Below, one piece after another: positions 7,839-14,713 of a stretch of DNA of 64,000 bases; within the stretch, counting starts at the first letter, position 1; each line of letters starts with the position of its first letter. The notes under the pieces are model-generated. The model was not told where the DNA came from. It saw only the letters and a program-made list of their open reading frames with translations, and ran no database searches. Origin of the DNA: CATQHB01 sp965262595 (GTDB lineage Bacteria; Chloroflexota; Dehalococcoidia; Lucifugimonadales; UBA3495); contig OZ253548.1 in the NCBI GenBank assembly GCA_965262595.1, positions 3,286,001 to 3,350,000 of the forward strand, in the 5' to 3' direction. A program made the translations under genes and the position numbers.

Positions 7839-8681
7839 CTACCCGCCCTGGAAGCGGTCGCCAAATCCCAGGGCCAGCCCGGCGTTTCCGGTGTAGGTCA
7901 ACCGGCCGGAAGCCAGGGCCGCTTCCGGCGTTAACCGCCCATACATTACCATTACGTAGGTTTCGCCGTCGCACCGGAAGGTTACGTCGGCGTCCTGCCC
8001 GGCCCCCTCATTCTCGGACGGGCGAAGGACGGCCCCATCGGTGGAAAAGATGAGGTCATAGGCGGCCGGCGGTTGGGATATCCGGAACCGGAGCCGGATC
8101 GGATGGGCCAGGTCCGGGTCGGGGCGGAAGGCTCGCCGTACCGCTCGGGGCACCGTATCCATCAGCGCCCGCACGCTGCCGTCGGACAGCCGGTAGTCGG
8201 CGTCGAATCGGGAATAGATATCCCAGGCGTGCATCGCCAACTCGCTGATGCGCATATCCAGCATCACTCGCGCCGGCTCCGGCCCCGGCGGCCAGTAGCA
8301 CAGCGTATCCCACTGCTCCGGGCCAATGCCGGAAAACACCTGGACCGACTCATCCAGCCTTTGGAACAGGGTACCCGCCAACCGGTCGCCGACCTGCTCT
8401 CGGGTATTAAAGGCCCGGTGGAAGATGTTTTCAGCAAAGCGGTCCTCGTCGTGGTCGGTCACCGGCGGCGCCCCCTCCGGCGGGGAAATGTCCCCCTGCA
8501 GTCCGCGGGTAATGCGGAGGGCAAAATCCTGTCCCACCAGGTGGGCTGCCACGTCCGCAACCGTCCAACCCTGGCAGGCGCTGGGCTGCTCCCAGGCTTC
8601 CGGCGGCAAATCGGCCAGGCGATTCTTGAAATCCGCCACTTCCTGCCGCAATGTTTCGACCCGTTCCTTGGCCGTGTCCAT
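7839..8681 (-). CDS. TIGR03083 / maleylpyruvate isomerase-like protein
   Basis: About 280 residues. The N-terminal DinB-like four-helix part contains WEQPSACQGWTVADVAAHL and ISELAMHAWDIY, the His and Asp/Glu pattern of the mycothiol-dependent maleylpyruvate isomerase family. The C-terminal part (TFRCDGETYVMVMYGRL) resembles the family's sterol-carrier-like domain. The ATG at 8681 has GGAGAG seven bases upstream. It is a tandem paralogue of the next gene, sharing the same two-domain plan. The thiol cofactor and substrate in this organism are unknown. Confidence 0.8.
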   Translation of the reverse strand: MDTAKERVETLRQEVADFKNRLADLPPEAWEQPSACQGWTVADVAAHLVGQDFALRITRGLQGDISPPEGAPPVTDHDEDRFAENIFHRAFNTREQVGDRLAGTLFQRLDESVQVFSGIGPEQWDTLCYWPPGPEPARVMLDMRISELAMHAWDIYSRFDADYRLSDGSVRALMDTVPRAVRRAFRPDPDLAHPIRLRFRISQPPAAYDLIFSTDGAVLRPSENEGAGQDADVTFRCDGETYVMVMYGRLTPEAALASGRLTYTGNAGLALGFGDRFQGG

Positions 8682-8702
8682 CCAACTCTCTCCCACTGGT
8701 GA

Positions 8703-9473
8703 TTATCCCGGCTCATTCATGGATAAACTGAAGCTCGCCCGTCCGTACAACATCAAAATAAACCGCTCCACGTCCCACCTTAAGACCGACTCCGCCGCGC
8801 CATCTACCGCCGGCTCCACCTTCGCCCCATCGCCGGTTGGCACAACGTCATAGGCGGTGTCCACCGCGCCGCTCAACTTAAACCGCACCCGCTCCGCCAG
8901 CTTCAGGCCCGGCTGCGGTCGCTGCACCACCCGCTCCAGCAATGCCGGCTGACATTCCGGTGACAGATGGGCATCCGGCTCCAGGTGTGATTGAATATCC
9001 CAGGCGTGGACTGCCAGCTCCTGCACCGTCAGGTCGGCCAGGGTCCAGACCGGCCGGTTGCCGGAGTGGTAGAAACAGGGTCTTTCGTAGTCGTCCGGGG
9101 TTAGCTGCTCCAGTACCTTGCCCAATTCGTCAAAGCGGCGGGTGAAGGTAGGCAACAGGTCATCGCCCAGGCTCTCCCGGTACTCAAAAGCCTTGAGGCT
9201 GTAGAAGTCCTCCGCCGGCACGTTGGCGTATTGAGCATCCTTGGGCGAGCCCGCCGGCGCGGTCAGGTCGCCGGCCAGGGCGCGGGTGATAAAGGTAACG
9301 TAAAACTCGCCAATCCAGACCAGATGCGCCACCACGTCGCCAACCTGCCAGCGGTCGCAGGCGGTGGAGTGGTTCCAGCTCTCTTCCGAAAGCCCCTGAA
9401 GGTAGGAGGCCAGCCGTTCCGCCTCAAACCGGGCCAGGTGGGTGCGGGTTTGCATTTCGGTGATGGTTGGCAT
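8703..9473 (-). CDS. TIGR03083 / maleylpyruvate isomerase-like protein, paralogue
   Basis: 256 residues with the same architecture as its downstream neighbour: STACDRWQVGDVVAHL, VQELAVHAWDIQ and a C-terminal WDVERFILMLYGRASF. AAAGGAG lies seven bases ahead of the ATG at 9473. Only 12 bp separate it from the TOPRIM gene stop, so it may be carried on the same transcript. The two paralogues probably arose by tandem duplication. Confidence 0.8.
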   Translation of the reverse strand: MPTITEMQTRTHLARFEAERLASYLQGLSEESWNHSTACDRWQVGDVVAHLVWIGEFYVTFITRALAGDLTAPAGSPKDAQYANVPAEDFYSLKAFEYRESLGDDLLPTFTRRFDELGKVLEQLTPDDYERPCFYHSGNRPVWTLADLTVQELAVHAWDIQSHLEPDAHLSPECQPALLERVVQRPQPGLKLAERVRFKLSGAVDTAYDVVPTGDGAKVEPAVDGAAESVLRWDVERFILMLYGRASFSLSMNEPG

Positions 9474-9485
9474 GGTGGTGCTCCT

Positions 9486-9953
9486 TTAACTGGTTAGGAG
9501 TTCTTGTAGTTTTAGGATGCGGGGGGAGTTGGCGGCGATGAGGGCGTTAACTACCAACTGCAATTTATAGAGCCTATCGTTAATGACCCTATGTAGCGAC
9601 TTAGGATTGACCGGCAGACTATAGGGAGCCTCAGCTATTGAAATCCCCGCGTCTCGAGCGGATCTTATGAGCCATCCCTCTAAGTCAGGACGAAGAACTA
9701 TAACCTGATTGCTCATCCTACCATCAAGGTACTGCAAAATTCCCCATTGCGAGAAATCCTCTCTCTTCAACATTCTGCCAAACTGGATTGGTATAGGAGA
9801 GTTGGGGTCTTCGTCCACCATACCCAAGGAGTTTGAAGTCTCAGATATTCGCTTCAGGACTTCGTCCTTATTGAGTTCGTGGCTTACGTCTCTCCTTGTC
9901 AACCCCAAGTGCCTGGCCAAGGCTTCGTCGGCCGTACATTCAACGTAAAGCAC
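9486..9953 (-). CDS. Minimal TOPRIM-like partner of the AAA ATPase
   Basis: 155 residues, GTG start overlapping the ATPase stop by one base (TAGTG). YVECTADE at the N-terminus and GMVDEDP near residue 46 match the Glu and DxD positions of a TOPRIM fold, the nuclease half of OLD-family enzymes. OLD proteins normally fuse ATPase and TOPRIM in one chain; here they are split and coupled. Such pairs occur in phage-defence loci. The assignment rests on short motifs only. It could instead be a DUF4276-like accessory protein, which is also TOPRIM-related. Confidence 0.55.
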   Translation of the reverse strand: MLYVECTADEALARHLGLTRRDVSHELNKDEVLKRISETSNSLGMVDEDPNSPIPIQFGRMLKREDFSQWGILQYLDGRMSNQVIVLRPDLEGWLIRSARDAGISIAEAPYSLPVNPKSLHRVINDRLYKLQLVVNALIAANSPRILKLQELLTS

Positions 9954-10987
9954 TATTCTTCGAGGTACCTTTTCAAATTGGCAAAGATGTTGATTTCAAA
10001 CAGTTCAGGTAGTTCCTCTGCCGCGAGCGGCCTAACCTTCGTTTGGTAGTCCTCGCTGTAAACGATGTTGATAGCAATGTCGTCCTTCGGTGCCTTGCTC
10101 AGCAGTGGCATAAGAAAATAGGGATTGTGGGTAACAATAAAATACTGGTTGCCATTCTCATCCATGGCGATTTGTTCGGCCAAGAGCTTGGTTTCGCCGG
10201 GGAACGAGTGGGCTTCGGGTTCTTCAAGAACAATCACTGAGTTCTTGTTGGTTTCTATGGCAGTGGTGTAAAAGGTTATGCTCTGGAGAGTCTCTGACAC
10301 TAAGGAATATGGGAATGAAGTAATTACAATGTCATCCGATGCTTGTGCCAAGTCTATTTGGTTTTCGTGTGGCCTGAGCCACAATCGGTAGCCTAATGAA
10401 GAGAATGGCAAACCTATAGTGTCTCGAAGTTCCTTATTAGTAACCAAGAGCGAGATTAAGTTGCATCCCAAAGGCGGCAACAGGTAATCACTGTCAGAGT
10501 GAAGAAATCTGTTGGTTGTTGGTCGCCGGTAGAATCTTATCCAGCTTGGGTATGTAAAGGAGCCTCTGTATTCCTCAAAGTCGGGTCTGTAAAAGTGAAA
10601 ACTACCGAAAGTGTCGTCTGCTCCATCGAAATCGACTATCCTATCTGGCTCTATATCAGGATTATTGGGAAACGCTCCTTCGCATATGCCTTGATAAAAT
10701 CCATTGTGGTGGCAGATGTAAAGAAGCAGACCGTCCCACCTGATGCGAACATTCCTGCCGACTTCCTGATCGTAGAACAAGTTTGAAATCCGTTCATGCC
10801 GCACAAACCCGTCCAGCTTGGCCTCCGGCTGGTATTGGCGGACGCCGACGAAGGACAGCAACCCCAGCGCCTCCAGAATGTTGGACTTGCCGGTGTTGGG
10901 TTCGCCGATGAAGATGTTGAACCGCTTGCAGGGCAAGGTCAAATCCTTAATCGACTTGAAGTTGTGGATTTCCAGCTCTTGAATCAT
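9953..10987 (-). CDS. OLD-like AAA ATPase
   Basis: 344 residues from the ATG at 10987. MIQELEIHNFKSIKDLTL at the N-terminus, Walker A GEPNTGKSN (about 32-40), Walker B VIVLEEPEAHSFPGE and the switch region YFIVTHNPYFL define the RecF/OLD-like ABC ATPases that dimerise around ATP. Between the Walker motifs there is a long variable region. The downstream gene overlaps by one base, so the two products are probably a stoichiometric pair. Base composition is lower in GC than the metabolic genes around it. A role in phage or plasmid restriction is inferred from family and setting. Confidence 0.8.
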   Translation of the reverse strand: MIQELEIHNFKSIKDLTLPCKRFNIFIGEPNTGKSNILEALGLLSFVGVRQYQPEAKLDGFVRHERISNLFYDQEVGRNVRIRWDGLLLYICHHNGFYQGICEGAFPNNPDIEPDRIVDFDGADDTFGSFHFYRPDFEEYRGSFTYPSWIRFYRRPTTNRFLHSDSDYLLPPLGCNLISLLVTNKELRDTIGLPFSSLGYRLWLRPHENQIDLAQASDDIVITSFPYSLVSETLQSITFYTTAIETNKNSVIVLEEPEAHSFPGETKLLAEQIAMDENGNQYFIVTHNPYFLMPLLSKAPKDDIAINIVYSEDYQTKVRPLAAEELPELFEINIFANLKRYLEE

Positions 10988-11026
10988 GCCGTCCATCCTC
11001 CTTGCCCTGCACCGGTTTGAGCGGGA

Positions 11027-11050
11027 CCCCTCTCCCATGGGGGAGAGGGG
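11027..11050. repeat. Perfect 10 bp hairpin CCCCTCTCCC/GGGAGAGGGG
   Basis: A perfect inverted repeat just upstream of the ATPase gene, of the common G-rich intergenic type. A related, longer copy lies at about 27.65-27.77 kb. There is no U-run. Confidence 0.6.
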
Positions 11051-11069
11051 CTTGAAGTGAGGGCGTCCT

Positions 11070-11108
11070 TAAATATCCTTCAGCAAATTAGCGTCCTGGG
11101 CGGCGCTG
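11070..11108. repeat. 39 bp direct repeat, left copy (att-like)
   Basis: Thirty-seven of 39 bases match 12552-12590, the last 13 codons of the flavoprotein gene. Read leftward this copy still encodes SAAQDANLLKDI and a stop. No other flavoprotein sequence precedes it, so it is a stray 3' end. Together the two copies bracket the AlbA_2 cassette. Confidence 0.85.
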
Positions 11109-11142
11109 GCGCGGGGACGAAAGTGAACGGGCAACGCGAGAT

Positions 11143-11835
11143 TCAGCGGGAAAGTCTCACCTGAAATTCCCTTTGGGCTTCCTTGAGCAGGTCAATGCCG
11201 GGGGAGGGTGTGAAGCACTTGAAAAATTCCTTGGCCCATTCCAAAGCCAGTTCATTAGCGCCGGCGACCAATTCGAGCCTCGAAAAGTCAGCCTCGCATG
11301 ACCACGAGGGTTGCTGGCATACTGGTATCCAGCCCGCTTCCGATGACAGAGCAGGTAGGTGCAAACGGTGGTCCTGGATGTTGCCCACCAGGATTGCCAA
11401 GTGGGTGCCATCGTCTCCTGCCTCAGAGAGTGTCAGCCGCGTGGCAAGCTCGAATATCTCGGTGAATCTCGCCACAAAATCCCTGATATAAGACCACACT
11501 GCCTTACGCGCGTCATCGGACGTTGACTGCCGGTGGGCGGCCTTCCAGTCTTCCGGTATGGCGAAGTAATGAACCAACTGGCTGCTTTGATAAAAGCGCC
11601 ACATCTCTTGAATTTCGCCCGAAACTATTTCCTGCCCAACCCAGTCCGGCCCCTGGTCTAATTCGCGGAAGCCGTCAATATGAGGGAAGTTCCAACCCTT
11701 AAGTTGCACCGAGGTCTTTTCCAGGATGCGTTGGAGGACGTACAGGTTTGGAACCCGGTCCTCGACGAAAGTCGTGGGCCGGATTACTACCCGCCAATAA
11801 CCTCGGGACTTGATCTTGGTAAGAAGTTCGCTCAT
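11143..11835 (-). CDS. Partner protein of the AlbA_2 gene, unknown
   Basis: 230 residues, start overlapping the AlbA_2 gene by 4 bases (ATGA type), so the two are translationally coupled. The sequence is soluble, Trp-rich and without a motif I recognise (opening SELLTKIKSRGYWRVVIRP). It lies inside the segment flanked by 39 bp direct repeats. By association it may be the effector or adaptor of the AlbA_2 protein, but nothing in the sequence names a reaction. Confidence 0.6.
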   Translation of the reverse strand: MSELLTKIKSRGYWRVVIRPTTFVEDRVPNLYVLQRILEKTSVQLKGWNFPHIDGFRELDQGPDWVGQEIVSGEIQEMWRFYQSSQLVHYFAIPEDWKAAHRQSTSDDARKAVWSYIRDFVARFTEIFELATRLTLSEAGDDGTHLAILVGNIQDHRLHLPALSSEAGWIPVCQQPSWSCEADFSRLELVAGANELALEWAKEFFKCFTPSPGIDLLKEAQREFQVRLSR

Positions 11836-12464
11836 ATAAGGTCTCCCAATTGGGACTCAAACCGTTCCTGGTCGTTGGGCGAGGAAGCCAGGGTCGCGGG
11901 TGAAAACAGTCCTACCCGCCTGGCCCAATCTAGCTCTTGCCTAAAACGTTTTTCAACGGCCAAATTCAGCAAATCCCGCATATCAGCTTGGGTCGGAATC
12001 TCCGAGGTTTCCGGCTTCCGGCGGGACCGCACGTAGCAGGCTCCCTCCCGCAAGTCTTGTGTCCCGCGATAGCTGTAATCCCGCTTGCATAACACCGGAA
12101 TATCGTCGAATTCCTCTACTAGAATCACTACGTAATTGCCTCCATTATACTCTCTTATTTCCAGTTCAAAATTGATGTCGGGGTCAGCGTAATTGGCAAC
12201 TTGATCTGCTAGCCTATCGTATTTCCATGTAGCCAACTCGTTAGGGGCGACTCCAACCGGGTTGGGCGAACCGTCATTATCCGCCACGCCAATTACAACA
12301 CTACCCCCATCCCGTCGGTTTGCCATGCCTAATATCGCCTTAACTACCTGAGCTACGAATATACCGGAATTTTTGCGAGCATTCAGAGGGCCAGACGCTT
12401 TGAACTCAACGCCAGTCCGTTCATGCCCTAAAGCTACAATTTCGGCAAACTCTACGTCAGTCAA
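11832..12464 (-). CDS. AlbA_2 (Schlafen-type) DNA-binding domain protein
   Basis: 210 residues. GVEFKASGPLNARKNSG, then IFVAQVVKAILGMANRRDGGSVVIGVAD, then YVVILVEEFDDIPVLCKR and GACYVRSRRKPETSEIP are the ordered motifs of the AlbA_2/divergent-AAA-4 domain, covering almost the whole chain. Proteins with this domain are regulators or defence components related to the Schlafen core. There is no helicase or C-terminal HTH extension here. It is the first gene of a two-gene cassette with lower GC than the flanking flavoprotein gene. Confidence 0.8.
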   Translation of the reverse strand: MTDVEFAEIVALGHERTGVEFKASGPLNARKNSGIFVAQVVKAILGMANRRDGGSVVIGVADNDGSPNPVGVAPNELATWKYDRLADQVANYADPDINFELEIREYNGGNYVVILVEEFDDIPVLCKRDYSYRGTQDLREGACYVRSRRKPETSEIPTQADMRDLLNLAVEKRFRQELDWARRVGLFSPATLASSPNDQERFESQLGDLI

Positions 12465-12550
12465 CCAACTCTCCGTACTTGTACAAGAGACAGGGCGTAT
12501 GACCTCATCACCCTGTCCCTGATTTACTTAGTTCAGAGGACTTGTGCCCC

Positions 12551-14047
12551 CTAAATATCCTTCAGCAAATTGGCGTCCTGGCCGGCGCTGATGCCCGACA
12601 GTCGGCCAAAGACCATGCCTGCCGACAGGCCGGAGCCGCCGGGGTAGTTGTAATAGAACAGCCCGCCCACCATTTCACCGGCGGCGTACAGGCCCGGTAT
12701 CGGTTCCTGAGCGTTGGTTACCACCTGGCCCCGGTTGTTAATCTTTACTCCGCCAAAGGTAAAGCTGATTCCGGTGGTTACCGCAAAGCCCAGGTAGGGC
12801 GGCGTGTCTAACGTCTCGGCCCAGTTGGTCTTGTCCACTTCCAAACCCTCGGTGCGGCGGCCGTCCTTCACCGTCGGATTGTAGGGAGTGTCCGTTTGCA
12901 CCGCGGCGTTATACTCCCGCACCGTGTCAACCAAGCCCTGGGGGTCAATATCCAGACGGGTGGCCAACTCCTCGATGGTATCAGCCTGGGCCATGGTGAC
13001 CTGGGGAATCCAGTATTCGTCCCGCAGCAGGTGCTTAACCTTGTCGTCAAAAATCTGGAAGGCTACTCCCTGGGGCTGGTTCAGCAGCGCGCGGCCGTAG
13101 GTGACGTAGGTATAGTTACGGAAGTCGTACCCCTCGTCCAGGAACCGCTCGCCGTTGATGTTGGTGATGATGCCAAAGGGGTAGGAATGCTTCTGGAACA
13201 GCTCGGTAATGGTGCGGTCGCCGAAGGGAGGCGCGTTCATATCCCAGGCCACGGCGTGGCAACTGCTCCAATGGCCGTGGGATTGGGCGCCCACGTCCAG
13301 CGCCATGCGGATGCCGTCGCCGGTGTTGTAGGGTATGCCCCGCACCTTGACCATCTCCCAGCCGGGGCCAAGATAGCGGCAGCGCATCTCGGCGTTGGCC
13401 TCAAACCCGCCTGCGGCCAGCACCACCGACCGGGCCGGGATATCCTCAAATCCCTCCGGGCCCAACACCTGGAGGCCGTTAATCCGTCCCTTTTCGTCCT
13501 GGAGCAGCTTGGTCCCCTGGGTGGCATAGCGAATTTCGATACCCATGCGCTGGGACACATCGAACTGCTGGTCGGACAGACCCTTGCCGGCGCCCACCGC
13601 CTCCACCACCAGGCCGCCCCAGAAGCGGAACTTGTCTCCGTCCTTAAAGGCCTGGCGGCCAAAGGAAAGCACAAAGCGCACCCCGTGTTCCTGGAGCCAC
13701 TTCATCGTGGGGAGGGAGTTGCTGACCAGGATTTGAGCCAACTCCGGGTCGGTAAGGCCGTGGGTGACCCGCATCATATCGTCGTAGTACATATCCTCGG
13801 TATAGGTGCCCACCTCGATGGAGTTCTCCTCCGTCTCGGACATATCGGGGATGATGGACTTAATATCCTCAATGCCGTCAAAGGCGAAACGGATGATACC
13901 GCCGGTGAAGTAAGTGTTGCCGCCGCGGAAATACTCAGGAGCCTTTTCCACTACCAGTACCGACTCGCAGGTTTCCCTGGCCGCAATGGCCGCGCTAAGG
14001 GCCGCATTGCCGGCTCCCACCACAATTACGTCATACTCTTGAGCCAA
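12551..14047 (-). CDS. FAD-dependent dehydrogenase, TcuA/fumarate-reductase-like
   Basis: 498 residues. The N-terminal VIVVGAGNAALSAAIAAR is a Rossmann FAD-binding loop, followed by FRGGNTYFTGG as in tricarballylate dehydrogenase TcuA and 3-ketosteroid dehydrogenase-type flavoproteins. SVVLAAGGFEAN and the C-terminal FGGVKINNRGQV, PIPGLYAAGEMVGG and NYPGGSGLSAGM complete the flavoprotein pattern. It probably oxidises or reduces a C-C bond in a carboxylic acid. The start is a TTG with GGAGGTG five bases upstream. Its last 39 bases are duplicated at 11.1 kb. Confidence 0.85.
   Translation of the reverse strand: MAQEYDVIVVGAGNAALSAAIAARETCESVLVVEKAPEYFRGGNTYFTGGIIRFAFDGIEDIKSIIPDMSETEENSIEVGTYTEDMYYDDMMRVTHGLTDPELAQILVSNSLPTMKWLQEHGVRFVLSFGRQAFKDGDKFRFWGGLVVEAVGAGKGLSDQQFDVSQRMGIEIRYATQGTKLLQDEKGRINGLQVLGPEGFEDIPARSVVLAAGGFEANAEMRCRYLGPGWEMVKVRGIPYNTGDGIRMALDVGAQSHGHWSSCHAVAWDMNAPPFGDRTITELFQKHSYPFGIITNINGERFLDEGYDFRNYTYVTYGRALLNQPQGVAFQIFDDKVKHLLRDEYWIPQVTMAQADTIEELATRLDIDPQGLVDTVREYNAAVQTDTPYNPTVKDGRRTEGLEVDKTNWAETLDTPPYLGFAVTTGISFTFGGVKINNRGQVVTNAQEPIPGLYAAGEMVGGLFYYNYPGGSGLSAGMVFGRLSGISAGQDANLLKDI
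12552..12590. repeat. 39 bp direct repeat, right copy (3' end of flavoprotein gene)
   Basis: This copy is the functional 3' end of the flavoprotein gene (SAGQDANLLKDI-stop). Its partner at 11070-11108 lies beyond the AlbA_2 cassette, as expected for an element that integrated at a gene end and restored it. Confidence 0.85.
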
Positions 14048-14074
14048 GACACACCTCCGCAGGGTTATAAATAA

Positions 14075-14124
14075 ATAGGCAACGGGTCGCTAACATCACA
14101 ATGTCAACTTTTACCGTTGCCTAT
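14075..14124. repeat. 10 bp inverted repeat in flavoprotein leader
   Basis: ATAGGCAACG (14075-14084) and CGTTGCCTAT (14115-14124) pair around a 30-base loop, 28 bases ahead of the TTG start. It could be an operator or leader hairpin. The remaining bases up to 14251 hold no gene. Confidence 0.5.
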
Positions 14125-14251
14125 AATAACCCGCCGGAAGTTACGGGGCAAGGAAGGGGAGAGCGGGGCGCAATCCGGCTTGAAGATGCAAAAGACTTCC
14201 ACTGGCAAGAAGCCTGCCTTCGGCGATATTAACCACCCCCCTACCACCTCC

Positions 14252-14605
14252 CTACCACCACCCCAATGCCCGCCCCGTTCCGACGACCGCTGCCAGCAGT
14301 CCGCCGCCGATTACTCCGCCTCCGCCCAGGCTGCCCAGCGTCCTGCGGCTGATGCGAATGTTGATGCTGGCCCCGGAGTCGCTGCCCGAGTCGCTGCCCG
14401 AGTCCGGACCGGCTTCACCTCGGCGTCGGCTTGCGCCCCGCGGCCCGGCGCCGGCATCGGCGGCCAGGCCGTAGTCGGTCCGGCCCTCCAGCCGCTCCAG
14501 GTGGCCGCGAGTATGCCGCGCCTCCGTCTCCAGCACCGCCAGCCGTTCCCGTATGTTTTCCAGCGATAACCATACTTCGTGGGCAAAATCCTGGGTTGAT
14601 AGCAT
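14252..14605 (-). CDS. Coiled-coil plus membrane-anchor protein, XhlA/holin-accessory-like
   Basis: 117 residues from the ATG at 14605, which has AGGAGGT eight bases upstream. Residues about 8-40 (VWLSLENIRERLAVLETEARHT and following) form a heptad-rich helix; a charged SGSDSGSDSG stretch follows; the C-terminus (about 92-117) is a glycine-rich hydrophobic segment. This plan, coiled coil then one membrane span, is that of XhlA-type phage proteins encoded next to lysis genes. It is the last gene of the capsid/tail module. No endolysin follows. Confidence 0.55.
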   Translation of the reverse strand: MLSTQDFAHEVWLSLENIRERLAVLETEARHTRGHLERLEGRTDYGLAADAGAGPRGASRRRGEAGPDSGSDSGSDSGASINIRISRRTLGSLGGGGVIGGGLLAAVVGTGRALGWW

Positions 14606-14627
14606 CCCGTCATACCTCCTATGCCTT

Positions 14628-14699
14628 GCACCCTTGCACCCTTGCACCCGCGCACCCGCGCACCCGCGCACCCGCGCACCCGCGCACCCGCGCACCCTT
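14628..14699. repeat. Nine-unit octamer tandem repeat
   Basis: Nine perfect 8 bp units: GCACCCTT twice, GCACCCGC six times and GCACCCTT once. It lies between the baseplate-like gene stop and the ribosome site of the coiled-coil gene. Copy number is likely to vary and would change the spacing and structure of the leader. Confidence 0.9.
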
Positions 14700-14713
14700 G
14701 AACCCTCGCAGCC

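Noticed and set aside
12896..14074. 392-codon frame antisense to the flavoprotein gene
   Set aside because: Shadow of a well-supported FAD dehydrogenase; no domain and no ribosome site.
14628..14699. CRISPR-like array
   Set aside because: Units are 8 bp with no spacers; it is a simple tandem repeat.
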